Below are positions 8,138 through 15,984 of a DNA stretch of 64,000 nt, piece by piece. Source of the stretch: Xanthobacter tagetidis (GTDB taxonomy: Bacteria; Pseudomonadota; Alphaproteobacteria; Rhizobiales; Xanthobacteraceae); assembly GCF_003667445.1 (NCBI RefSeq), contig NZ_RCTF01000006.1, positions 62,001 to 126,000 of the forward strand, written 5' to 3'. The notes beneath the pieces are model-generated. The model saw only the letters and a list, made by a program, of their open reading frames with translations. It was not told the origin of the DNA and ran no database searches. The position numbers were made by a program, and so were the translations under genes. The stretch's first letter is position 1; each line of letters starts with the position of its first letter.

Positions 8138-8620
8138 TTATTCCGTGGGCTGGTCCTTCCTGCTCACGGGCGGGCCCAGGAACTCGACGTGCCACTTCAG
8201 CCCGAAGGCATTGAGCGCCGTCTGGTCGGGGATGCCGTCGTGCATCACGCCGGCCAGCTCGGTGAAGAAGGCCGCCGCATCGAGCGCGGGAGCCATCAGG
8301 ATGTACTGGCGCGCGGGCTTGTCGGTGACATTGCAGAAGCCGTGCTCGACGCCGCCGGGAATGCTCACCACGTCGCCGGCCTCGGCATAGAAGCGCTGGC
8401 CATCCGCCTCATAGAGATACCGGCCCTCGATGACGCGGAAGATCTCCGCTTCGCGGTGGCGATGCCGGGGGGGCCCCGCGCCCGGGGCATTGATGGTCTC
8501 GATGAAGCAGAACTCGCCCGAGCTCGCCGCCGGCGGCATGCGCACGAACAGGTCGAGCCCGATCGCGGGGATCTTGATGGGCGCTTCGGTGCCCTTGGAA
8601 TGCAGGAAGGAGATGGGCAT
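8138..8620 (-). CDS. Cupin-domain protein (quercetin-dioxygenase-like fold)
   Basis: This 160-residue protein is a single-domain cupin. Motif 1 is GPPRHRHREAEIFRVIEGRY, giving metal ligands His53, His55 and Glu59. Motif 2 is GDVVSIPGGVEHGF, giving His93. All four typical ligands are present, so it can bind a divalent metal. AGGAGG sits 5 bases before the ATG. A TATAAT element at 8656-8661 (minus strand) lies about 35 bp upstream. It heads a probable two-gene operon with the flavin monooxygenase. Such cupins are often small dioxygenases, isomerases or cyclases in aromatic catabolism or polyketide tailoring; the actual reaction is unknown. Confidence 0.85.
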   Translation of the reverse strand: MPISFLHSKGTEAPIKIPAIGLDLFVRMPPAASSGEFCFIETINAPGAGPPRHRHREAEIFRVIEGRYLYEADGQRFYAEAGDVVSIPGGVEHGFCNVTDKPARQYILMAPALDAAAFFTELAGVMHDGIPDQTALNAFGLKWHVEFLGPPVSRKDQPTE

Positions 8621-8650
8621 GCGAGCCTCCTCGGGACTGCGGTTGGCCAG

Positions 8651-8669
8651 AAGGTATTATATTGACCTT
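8651..8669 (-). promoter_or_regulatory. -10 element and 5-bp dyad upstream of the cupin gene
   Basis: On the minus strand a perfect TATAAT lies at 8661-8656, in an AT-rich island of an otherwise GC-rich region. It is enclosed by AAGGT (8651-8655) and ACCTT (8665-8669), an inverted repeat with a 9-base spacer that could be an operator. No convincing -35 box is seen at 16-18 bp. Confidence 0.45.
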
Positions 8670-9186
8670 AGTTTTCTTCCTCGAACAGCCAGATCTCGGC
8701 GGTAGGCTGGGGCAGGCCGGCGGCGCCTTCGCGCAGCCCGAGGAAGGCGGGGATGCGCCGAACCTGCTCCGGCGTGAGAGACGCGACGAGCGGCTTCAGC
8801 GCGGCCGTCATTGTCTTCAGGTCGCGTGCCCGCACCGCCTCGGCATCGGCGATGCGCTCCAGGATGTCGACGAAATCAGCCGGCGGCGGCGCCTTGGCCC
8901 GCTCGGCCCGGCGCTCGGCGGACAGCTTCGCCACCTCGCGGATGGCGGCCTCCACCGGCGGCCAGAGCTTCTGCTGCTCCGGGGTGAGGGTCATCACCGT
9001 CTTGAGCGCGAGAAGGCGCGCGTCGAGCACGGCCTGGGCATCCGCCGCGCTGTAGAGCTCCACGGCGGGCGGCGCCGGCGGCGCGCCGGCGGGCGGTGCC
9101 GTCTGGGCCTGCGCTGCCGGCGCGGCGATGAGAAGCGCGCCCGTCAGGGCGGCCGCAAATGAGCGGTTCATGGTCGTGCGGGTCAT
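8668..9186 (-). CDS. Secreted LTxxQ-motif (Spy/CpxP-like) protein
   Basis: This 172-residue predicted periplasmic protein has a signal peptide (MNRSFAAALTGALLIAAPAAQAQ region, cut after AQA). Two LTPEQ motifs (TLTPEQQKLW and SLTPEQVRRI) are the hallmark of the LTxxQ / Spy-CpxP family, which are helical periplasmic chaperones or envelope-stress sensors. In the Rhizobiales many members of unknown function share this layout. Three in-frame starts are possible (9207, 9186, 9171). I use the ATG at 9186 because a purine-rich AAGAAAG precedes it at a workable distance. The gene ends close to the cupin promoter island and follows the small GCG_CRPN-type protein gene on the same strand. Confidence 0.75.
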   Translation of the reverse strand: MTRTTMNRSFAAALTGALLIAAPAAQAQTAPPAGAPPAPPAVELYSAADAQAVLDARLLALKTVMTLTPEQQKLWPPVEAAIREVAKLSAERRAERAKAPPPADFVDILERIADAEAVRARDLKTMTAALKPLVASLTPEQVRRIPAFLGLREGAAGLPQPTAEIWLFEEEN

Positions 9187-9235
9187 GGTGAAGAGCTTTC
9201 TTACCATTGGATTTGAGAGGAGACGGCCGTCGTCG

Positions 9236-9604
9236 TCACTGCCATCCGCCGCCGGGCAGCCGGCCGTGATAGGGGGTGTCGCGGCAGTGCCCCCACGGCC
9301 CGTGCCAGTAGCCGGGCGGGCAGCCATTGCCGAAATAGCCGTAGGTGGGAGGCAGGTCGTAGACCCACCCGCCGCCCGGCACACGGCCGGAATAGGGGGT
9401 GTCGCGGCAATGGCCCCACGGCCCGCGCCACCAGCCCGGCCCGCAGCCCTGGGCGACGGGGATCACGACGGCAGGCTCTGGGACAGAAGGGGGCGCCAGC
9501 GGCCTCGCCCAAGCCGGGAGCGCCGAGGCCGGGAGCGCCGAAGCCGGCAGCACCGCCAGCGCACCGAGCCACAAGCCGGAAATCAGTCCGAAGGTGTTTC
9601 GCAT
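9236..9604 (-). CDS. Secreted GCG_CRPN-type protein with two 19-residue Gly/Trp/Cys repeats
   Basis: This 122-residue secreted protein has an N-terminal signal peptide rich in Ala/Leu/Pro. It then carries two near-identical units, GCGPGWWRGPWGHCRDTPY and GCPPGYWHGPWGHCRDTPY, each followed by GRxPGGGW. The pattern (GCG, then about ten residues, then CR) matches the GCG_CRPN domain, which is common in Rhizobiales as a 'prefix to repeats' module of unknown function. Each unit has two cysteines, which could form one disulfide per repeat in the periplasm or outside. There is no strong Shine-Dalgarno before the ATG. It precedes the LTxxQ gene by 49 bp on the same strand, so the two may be co-expressed envelope proteins. 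Confidence 0.75.
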   Translation of the reverse strand: MRNTFGLISGLWLGALAVLPASALPASALPAWARPLAPPSVPEPAVVIPVAQGCGPGWWRGPWGHCRDTPYSGRVPGGGWVYDLPPTYGYFGNGCPPGYWHGPWGHCRDTPYHGRLPGGGWQ

Positions 9605-10147
9605 GGGATCACTCGCAGTGAGACGTCCCGGGCCTCGAAGATCGCAGCCCGCACCGAGGGGCCCTTTGCAGGCCCGGGTGCCAAGGAGTTATCTCCGCCG
9701 CGATGGGGGCGCATCGACAGAACTGGTGATGCGCCATGCCATCCCCGACGCTGCGGCATCGAAACGGCCGCGACCGTCGGTGCCGCCGGGGCCGAGGCCG
9801 AACGGTGCAAGCGGGGCACAGATCCGTGGCCACCTCGATCTCACCGTGCCCCTGAAGCGCTCCGCGCCCGAGAAAAGAATTTCCGCCGCGGCCGACAGAT
9901 GAGAGCCGGCTTCAAACCATGCTGGACGCTTTGGAATTCGGCCTGACATGCCATAAGGGCAGATATTCAACCGGTGCTGCCGTGTGACACCTGCGATGAA
10001 ATCCGATCGCAACATGAGGCGAGGCGCAATTCGATGCCCGGCGCACGGCGCATTTAAAGTCGCCTCGCCCGGCCGGTTTTTGACCTGCAAGGGTATGACA
10101 TCCGGCGTTGATGGTGCAGTCTTTTCCCAGCTGTGGAAGGGGGTGCC
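9605..10147. other. Intergenic region between divergent genes, no gene seen
   Basis: About 540 bp separate the GCG_CRPN protein gene (minus) from the EAL gene (plus). Open frames here are short, overlap antisense to each other and show no family pattern. A small dyad TCACT-CGC-AGTGA lies directly upstream of the minus-strand gene. Base composition drops in GC near 9950-10060. Promoters for both genes are expected here, but I cannot pick them out confidently. Confidence 0.5.
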
Positions 10148-11521
10148 ATGGGTCAGGCTCTTTTTGGGAGCGCTGCTTACGCGAATTGGGACGAGGGTCA
10201 TACACGACGCGTAAAGGCCATCACCTTCGGCGCATCCTTGATCATGATCGTCCTGGGCGCGAGTTGGTGCACCGCGTTCGTGGTGGCCGCCCGCCCCATG
10301 CTGGCCTTGTTGGATCTCGCCGTCGCGCTCGCCGGCGGCGGCCTGCTGCTACTGGTCTTGCAGAACCGCCTGCGCGCGGCAGCCGTTCTGGAGGCCCACT
10401 TTCTGCCGCTCACGCTGGTGATATTCTGCCTGTTCGATACGGTTCCACCGGGCCTGCCGAGGGCCACGCACCTGCACTTCCTTCCCGTTGCCATCGGATG
10501 CTATTTTATATTTCGCCAGGACGGATTGTATCTCAAATTCATCATCCCCCTGTTCTGCTTGATCGCCTTCGTCGTGTTCGAGAATGTCAATCTCACCATC
10601 CAGGACGCCGCGCTCGTCATTCCGGAGCAAGTGGCATGGATCGGGGTGCTGACGAACACCGTGACGTCGGTGGCCGGCCTGGTCCTGACCGTCGTCATTA
10701 TGAATGCCGACCTCACCGTTCGGCGGATGATGGAAGTGGAGCTGCGGCAGGCCATCGCACATGATGGTTTCCACCTGAATTACCAGCCTCAGGTGAATGA
10801 ATTCGGGGAGGTCGTCGGCGCTGAAGCTCTGATCCGCTGGCAGCACGCCACGATGGGCGACATTCCTCCGGCCCGCTTTATCTCCCTTGCCGAAGAAACA
10901 GGCTTGATTGTTCCGATCGGAACCTGGGTTCTTCGCGCGGCCTGCGCGCAGCTCGCCTTGTGGCAGGCGCGGCCGGAGACCGAGCATCTCACCCTCGCGG
11001 TCAATGTGAGCGCATCCCAGTTCCGCCAGCCGGACTTTGTGCGCATCGTGTCGGAAATCATCAAGATCAGCGGGGCGGATCCGCGGCGCATGAAGCTGGA
11101 ACTGACCGAAAGCATGTTCGTCGAGAACGTTACGTCGACCGTCGAGAAGATGAACCAATTGAAGGCGATCGGCCTGGTCTGGTCACTGGACGATTTCGGG
11201 ACGGGATATTCATCCCTGAACATCCTGCACCGCGTCCCGCTTGGCCAGATCAAGATCGATAGATCTTTCGTGCATGACATGCAGTCAAACAAGAAAAAGA
11301 TCGTGGTTATAGAAGCCATAATGGATATGGCCAATAAACTTAGCTTAAATGTTGTCGCCGAAGGCGTTGAGACGGAGATGCAGAAGAATATTCTTATTAG
11401 ATTGGGCTGCCATTTGTTTCAGGGTTTTCTGTTTAGCCGAGCGCTGGATGTGGATGCGTTCGAAGGATACAGCCGCCACTCAAGGAAGGCGGCGCCGGGA
11501 CCTGAACCTTTCGTGACTTGA
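10148..11521 (+). CDS. Membrane EAL-domain c-di-GMP phosphodiesterase
   Basis: This 457-residue protein has an N-terminal membrane module of about six hydrophobic segments (residues ~20-190) and a C-terminal EAL domain (from ~205). The EAL domain carries the catalytic signatures: EALIRWQ, NVSASQF, ELTES, DDFGTGYSSL, KIDRSFV, EGVET and the QGFLFSRAL ending. All the metal-binding and general-base positions I know for active c-di-GMP phosphodiesterases are present, so it should hydrolyse c-di-GMP to pGpG. There is no GGDEF domain. GGAAGGGGGT precedes the ATG. The last ~250 bases (11270-11410) are clearly more AT-rich than the surroundings, which suggests a foreign origin or relaxed codon use. 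No partner gene is obvious; it is flanked by long intergenic DNA upstream and a convergent LysR gene downstream. Confidence 0.92.
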   Translation: MGQALFGSAAYANWDEGHTRRVKAITFGASLIMIVLGASWCTAFVVAARPMLALLDLAVALAGGGLLLLVLQNRLRAAAVLEAHFLPLTLVIFCLFDTVPPGLPRATHLHFLPVAIGCYFIFRQDGLYLKFIIPLFCLIAFVVFENVNLTIQDAALVIPEQVAWIGVLTNTVTSVAGLVLTVVIMNADLTVRRMMEVELRQAIAHDGFHLNYQPQVNEFGEVVGAEALIRWQHATMGDIPPARFISLAEETGLIVPIGTWVLRAACAQLALWQARPETEHLTLAVNVSASQFRQPDFVRIVSEIIKISGADPRRMKLELTESMFVENVTSTVEKMNQLKAIGLVWSLDDFGTGYSSLNILHRVPLGQIKIDRSFVHDMQSNKKKIVVIEAIMDMANKLSLNVVAEGVETEMQKNILIRLGCHLFQGFLFSRALDVDAFEGYSRHSRKAAPGPEPFVT

Positions 11522-11655
11522 ACGCGACGGCAGCGTCCGGTGCCGTTTGGCGGCGGCGGGATGCCCCGGCGGACGATCGCGACGCGTCGAGTGCCATGTC
11601 TGGAGGACGCGCCGCATGTCCCCTCGACGGAGCGGCCGGCCGCCCCGCAGAGCTG

Positions 11656-12546
11656 CTACCGCCAGCGCCGCACATGCTCCACCAGCGCCCGCAGCTTCGG
11701 GGCGAGGTTCCGGCGGTTGGGGAAATAGAGGAAGAAGCCGGCGAACGGCGGACAGAAGTCCTCGAGCAGCGGCACCAGTTCCCCCGCGGCGATATAGGGC
11801 CGGAACGTCTCCTCCATGCCGAAGGTGATGCCGCCGCCGGCGCAGGCGGTGCGGATCATCAGCCACATGTCGTTGGTGGTGACCTGCGGATGGACCGCGA
11901 CGTCGAACTCGCGCCCGTCCTCGCCGAACTCCCAGCGATACGGCGCGGCCCGCGGCGCCGGGCGCCAGCCGATGCAGCGATGGCCCGGCAGTTCGGTGGG
12001 ATGCGACGGCCGGCCGAAGCGCTCGATGTAGGACGGCGCGGCCACCGCGGTCTGGCGCTGCGGGCCGGACACCGGGACCGCGATCATGTCCTGGTCGATC
12101 ACCTCGCCGAGCCGCACGCCCGCATCATAGCCTTCGGCGACGATGTCGAATTCCTCGTCGGTGACGGTGACGTCGATCTGGACCGCGGGATTGGCCTCGG
12201 CGAAGGCCGCCAGCAGCGGGCCGGAGATGAACCGCTCGGCGATCGACGACACCGCGAGCCGCAGCAGCCCGCTGGGCGCCACGTCCCGGTCGGCGGCCGC
12301 ATCGAGCGCCAGGCCCACCTCGGCGACGGCGGGGGCGAGGCGCTGGTAGAGCTGCGCGCCAGCCTCGGTGAGGGCGACGCTACGCGTCGTGCGCTGGACC
12401 AGGGCGATGCCGAGCCGGTCCTCCAGGCGCCGGATCGCCTGGCTCACCGCCGGCCGGGTCACGCCCAGGCGCTCGGCCGCGGCGCGGAAGCTGCGCGCTT
12501 CCGCGACCGCGAGGAACACCGCTATGCCCGTCAGGTCGGCCGTCAT
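11656..12546 (-). CDS. LysR-family transcriptional regulator
   Basis: This 296-residue LysR regulator has the N-terminal winged helix-turn-helix FLAVAEARSFRAAAERLGVT followed by AVSQAIRRLEDRLGIALVQR, which is textbook for the family. The rest is the effector-binding domain (LRLAVSSIAERFI, then PLLAAFAEANPAVQIDV). The ATG at 12546 fits the family start; the open frame extends further but lacks homology. The start codon lies inside a perfect inverted repeat (12546-12566), so the protein probably represses its own gene. The divergent neighbour is an aldo/keto reductase, its likely target. The effector is unknown. Confidence 0.93.
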   Translation of the reverse strand: MTADLTGIAVFLAVAEARSFRAAAERLGVTRPAVSQAIRRLEDRLGIALVQRTTRSVALTEAGAQLYQRLAPAVAEVGLALDAAADRDVAPSGLLRLAVSSIAERFISGPLLAAFAEANPAVQIDVTVTDEEFDIVAEGYDAGVRLGEVIDQDMIAVPVSGPQRQTAVAAPSYIERFGRPSHPTELPGHRCIGWRPAPRAAPYRWEFGEDGREFDVAVHPQVTTNDMWLMIRTACAGGGITFGMEETFRPYIAAGELVPLLEDFCPPFAGFFLYFPNRRNLAPKLRALVEHVRRWR

Positions 12547-12566
12547 TGGTAATTTGAGATTACCAA
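12546..12566. promoter_or_regulatory. LysR operator candidate: perfect 8-bp inverted repeat
   Basis: TTGGTAAT (12546-12553), a 5-base spacer and ATTACCAA (12559-12566) form a perfect dyad. It contains the T-N11-A pattern typical of LysR sites. It overlaps the start codon of the LysR gene and lies about 75 bp upstream of the divergent aldo/keto reductase. It is AT-rich in a GC-rich setting. Confidence 0.6.
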
Positions 12567-12640
12567 GGTGGTCAACATTGGGCAAATTGTCGCTCCAGGC
12601 GGCGTCTCCTACCTTTTCGGAAACAGGAGATGTCAGCCCG

Positions 12641-13699
12641 ATGAAACTCGACGAGTACAGGCTTTTGGGACGCTCTGGCGTGCGGGTTTCGCCCCTGAGC
12701 CTCGGCACCATGACGTTCGGCTCGGATTGGGGCTGGGGCGCCGACGCGGCGGAGGCCCGCCGCATCTTCGATCTCTATGTCGATCGGGGCGGCAACTTCA
12801 TCGACACCGCCGTAAACTACACCAACGGGGAGGCCGAACGCCTTCTCGGCACCTTCATCGCCGGCACGCGCGAGACGATCGTCCTCGCCACCAAGTTCAC
12901 CATGTCGCGCGCACCCGGCAACCCGAATGCGGGCGGCAATCATCGGCTCAACCTCGTGCGCTCGGTGGAACAGAGCCTGCGGCAGCTCGGCACCGACCGC
13001 ATCGACCTGCTCTATCTGCACGCCTGGGACGGGACGACCCGGCCTGACGAGGTGATGCGCGCGCTCGACGATCTCGTGCGCTCGGGCAAGGTGCTCTATC
13101 TCGGCATCTGCAACACGTCCGCCTGGCGCATCGCGCAGATGCAGACGCTCGCCGACCTGCGCGGCTGGTCCGCCTTCGCGGCGCTACAGATCGAATACAG
13201 CCTGGTGGAGCGCACGGTCGAGCACGAGCTGATGCCCATGGCGGCGGCGCTCGGGCTCGGCGTCCTGCCCTGGTCGCCGCTGGGCGGCGGCGTGCTGGCG
13301 GGCAAGTATTCCCGCGCCGACGTCGCGGACAGCCGCGATGCCGCCGTCTCCGACAGCCGCAGGGGCGTCATCGCCGCGTCGGGGCATCTCACCGAGCGCG
13401 CCATCGACATCGCGCAGGCGGTGGGCGCCATCGCCGCCGAGCTGGGCGCGACGCCCTCCCAGGTGGCGCTCGCCTGGACGCTGGCCCATCCCGCGGTCGT
13501 CTCGCCGGTGATGGGCGCGCGCACCCTTGCCCAGGCGCAGGAGAACCTCTCGGCGCTCGATGTCGCGCTGTCCGCCGCGCATCTGGAGCGCCTGGACCGG
13601 GCCAGCGCCCCCGCCCCCGTCTTCCCGGCGCGCTTCGTCGATCGCCCGCTGGTGCAGCAGCTCATCTTCGGCGGCGCGCGCGTGACGCGGGCCGCCTGA
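12641..13699 (+). CDS. Aldo/keto reductase
   Basis: This 352-residue aldo/keto reductase is an NADPH-dependent TIM-barrel enzyme that interconverts carbonyls and alcohols. The catalytic tetrad can be placed: Asp and Tyr in FIDTAVNYTNGEAE, Lys in VLATKFT, His in LLYLHAWD. The cofactor region near the C-terminus is VSPVMGARTLAQAQENL. The ATG at 12641 follows CAGGAGA by about 10 bases, and MKLDEYRLLGRSGVRVSPLSLG is the normal family start. It is divergent from a LysR gene with a shared operator-like dyad, so it is probably induced by that regulator in response to its substrate. The natural substrate is not evident. Confidence 0.93.
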   Translation: MKLDEYRLLGRSGVRVSPLSLGTMTFGSDWGWGADAAEARRIFDLYVDRGGNFIDTAVNYTNGEAERLLGTFIAGTRETIVLATKFTMSRAPGNPNAGGNHRLNLVRSVEQSLRQLGTDRIDLLYLHAWDGTTRPDEVMRALDDLVRSGKVLYLGICNTSAWRIAQMQTLADLRGWSAFAALQIEYSLVERTVEHELMPMAAALGLGVLPWSPLGGGVLAGKYSRADVADSRDAAVSDSRRGVIAASGHLTERAIDIAQAVGAIAAELGATPSQVALAWTLAHPAVVSPVMGARTLAQAQENLSALDVALSAAHLERLDRASAPAPVFPARFVDRPLVQQLIFGGARVTRAA

Positions 13700-13762
13700 A
13701 CCCGGCGCGATGCCGCGCCTTCCGGGGCCCTCCCGGCCTCCCATCACGGAAAGGACGACACC

Positions 13763-14341
13763 ATGAGCCTCACCCCACCGACCTTCTCCCTGCCCGGCCC
13801 GCTGCGCCGGCCGCCGGCCGCCCGTCTCGCCCGCGCATTGCTGGTCGCGGCGGCCGCCCTGCTGGTCGCGGCGCCGGCGAGCCGGGCCGAGCCCACGCCG
13901 GGCGCCGCGCCGGAGACCCGGGACGCTGCGGCCGAAACCCGCAACGCGGCCATCGTGCGCGCCGCGTTCGAGGCCTGGCGCAAGGGCGGCAACGTCTTCG
14001 CGGAGCTGCTCGCGCCCGACTTCGTGTGGATCATCCACGGCTCCAGCTCGGTCGCCGGCACCTATCGCGGCATGGACGACTTCGTCGGCCGGGCGTCCTC
14101 GCCCCTCACCAGCCGCCTGACGGGGCCGGTGGTGCCCGAGGTCCGGCACATCTGGGCGAGCGGCGACCGGGTCATCGTCCGCTTCGACGGGTCGGCCACC
14201 ACCACCTCCGGCGCGCCCTACCGCAACCAGTTCGTCTGGATCTTCCGGATGAAGGACGGCGCAGCCGTGGAGGTGGAGGCCTTCCTCGATCTCGTCGCCT
14301 ACGACCGCGTGGTGGCCAACAACGCGCCGCGCGCGCAGTAG
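13763..14341 (+). CDS. Exported NTF2/SnoaL-like protein
   Basis: This 192-residue protein has a long signal peptide (hydrophobic core LLVAAAALLVAAPASRAE, residues ~27-45) followed by a SnoaL-like / NTF2-fold domain. The domain starts NAAIVRAAFEAWRKGGNVFAELLAPDFVWIIHG, which is the standard alpha-plus-cone-strand layout, and ends in an EVEAFLDLVAYDRVV strand. GGAAAGG precedes the ATG. It lies 63 bp after the aldo/keto reductase and may be co-transcribed. Such proteins bind or isomerise small hydrophobic molecules; no catalytic residues can be assigned here. Confidence 0.85.
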   Translation: MSLTPPTFSLPGPLRRPPAARLARALLVAAAALLVAAPASRAEPTPGAAPETRDAAAETRNAAIVRAAFEAWRKGGNVFAELLAPDFVWIIHGSSSVAGTYRGMDDFVGRASSPLTSRLTGPVVPEVRHIWASGDRVIVRFDGSATTTSGAPYRNQFVWIFRMKDGAAVEVEAFLDLVAYDRVVANNAPRAQ

Positions 14342-14358
14342 GCCACCCTCAGCCGGCC

Positions 14359-15729
14359 TCAGGCGCTGAGGCGCTCGCCCTGCGGGCGGAACATGCGCTC
14401 CATCTCGCGCCTGAGGCGCACCGCCTCGCCGTCGGCGATCTCCACATCCGCCCAGCAGACGGCGGCGCCGGCCTTCACCGGGTTCCTGAGCGTGACATGG
14501 TGCGCGAGCCCGATGGGCAGCGCGCCGAGGGCAAGCGAATCCTCGGCGCGCATGATGCGGCCATAGACCGTGTAGCCGCCCTCCCCGTCCAGCACCGTGC
14601 CGGCCGGCAGGTCGCGCTTGGCGGTGGCGGCGACGTCCGAATAGAAGCCGATGGCCGAGCCCGTCGCCTCGCCCCGCAGCGCCGCCGCCGCCACCGAGAT
14701 GCCGAGTTCCAGGCCGATCAGGTGATAGGGCCGGTAGAGCGCGGTGTAGCGGCCCGAGGGGTCCGTCACCATGCCGTATTCCTTGAAGCAGCGCCGGGCA
14801 TAGTCCCCGCGCTGCGAGGGATCCGCCTCCAGCACCACATAGACGCCCCACCTCAAATCGCGGAACACCGGGCGGCCGTCCAGCTCCAGCGACGAGACCA
14901 CCTCCACCATGCCGGCCTCCTCCAGGACGCCGCCGTCCGCGCGCGGACGCAGGACGCGCGCCAGGTCATCCACGCCGCAGGGCGGGAACAGCAGGCCGTC
15001 GCGCGGCGCCTTGAGGCCGGTCATGTTGGAGATGGCGGCCATCTCGATGGCGGACTTGGTGCCGTCCACGAACGAATTGAACATCTGCGGGTTCATGCCG
15101 CCCGCCTGCGCCATCTCCGGCGCGATGGCGAGGTTGTCCCACACCGTCTCCGGGGTGGAGCCGTGGAACGCCGGCAGATGCCGCGTGCCCTTGCCCGCCG
15201 CCACCACGCGGAAGCCGCAGGCCTCGGCCCAGTCCACCATGTCGCACACCAGCGCCGGCTGGTCGCCATAGGCCGCGGCATAGACCACGCCGGCCCGGCG
15301 CGCGCGCTCGGCCACCAGCGGGCCGGCGAGCACGTCCGCCTCCACCGTCACCATCACCACGTGGCGGCCGTGCTCGATGGCCGACAAGGCGTGGTGGAGC
15401 CCGGCGGCGGGACTGCCGGTGGCGTCGACGATCACCTCCAGCCCGTCCGCGGCGATGAGGGCGGCGGCGTCCTCGGTCACCACCGTTCGCCCGGTGCGGC
15501 GCGCCTCGTCGAAGTCGCGGGCCAGCGCCGAGCCCGTATCCCAGCCGGTGGCGTCGAGCGCGGCGACCGCCCGTTCGCGGGAGAGGTCGGCGATGCCGAT
15601 GAGGTGCATGCCCGGCGTGGTACGCACCTGCGACAGGAACATGGAGCCGAACTTGCCGGCGCCGATCAGGCCGACGCGGACGGGTCGGCCTTCGGCGGCG
15701 CGCGCCTTGAGCTTGCGGGCGAGATTCAT
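14359..15729 (-). CDS. Homoserine-dehydrogenase-like oxidoreductase with C-terminal SAF domain (COG4091 type)
   Basis: This 456-residue protein starts with an NAD(P)-binding Rossmann domain (VRVGLIGAGKFGSMFLSQV) and contains homoserine-dehydrogenase-like sections such as DATGSPAAGLHHALSAIEHG. The last ~100 residues form an SAF domain (SDVAATAKRDLPAGTVLDGEG). This combination is the 'predicted homoserine dehydrogenase with C-terminal SAF domain' family, whose members act on sugar-acid or erythrulose-type substrates in several Rhizobiales. The ATG at 15729 has AGGAGAGG about 6 bases upstream. It is convergent with the NTF2-like gene and divergent from the glycosidase; a sugar-related role is plausible but not shown. 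Confidence 0.85.
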   Translation of the reverse strand: MNLARKLKARAAEGRPVRVGLIGAGKFGSMFLSQVRTTPGMHLIGIADLSRERAVAALDATGWDTGSALARDFDEARRTGRTVVTEDAAALIAADGLEVIVDATGSPAAGLHHALSAIEHGRHVVMVTVEADVLAGPLVAERARRAGVVYAAAYGDQPALVCDMVDWAEACGFRVVAAGKGTRHLPAFHGSTPETVWDNLAIAPEMAQAGGMNPQMFNSFVDGTKSAIEMAAISNMTGLKAPRDGLLFPPCGVDDLARVLRPRADGGVLEEAGMVEVVSSLELDGRPVFRDLRWGVYVVLEADPSQRGDYARRCFKEYGMVTDPSGRYTALYRPYHLIGLELGISVAAAALRGEATGSAIGFYSDVAATAKRDLPAGTVLDGEGGYTVYGRIMRAEDSLALGALPIGLAHHVTLRNPVKAGAAVCWADVEIADGEAVRLRREMERMFRPQGERLSA

Positions 15730-15984
15730 GAGGCGTCCTCTCCTGTGGCGGGCGGGCCGTCCGTGCGGCCCGTTCGGGTTCCGGTGACCGGATCGCCCCA
15801 AGGGCGCCGGCCCGGCGGCGGGCGCGCCCGGTCTTCGGGATGCGCCGCACGCCGCCTTTTCCAAGGTGGGCGCGCCAAGCATAAGTTCATGCAGCCGCCC
15901 TTGTCTTGCGCGCATCATGGTGCGACGCATCATGGGCGCCTGCGCGCCTCTTCCGGATCCCCCCTCGCCCCAGGGTTCTCTGCC

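Noticed and set aside
14026..15984. Upstream extension of the glycosidase frame to over 1000 codons
   Set aside because: It is antisense to the SAF-domain oxidoreductase gene. The signal peptide places the real start at about 15985.
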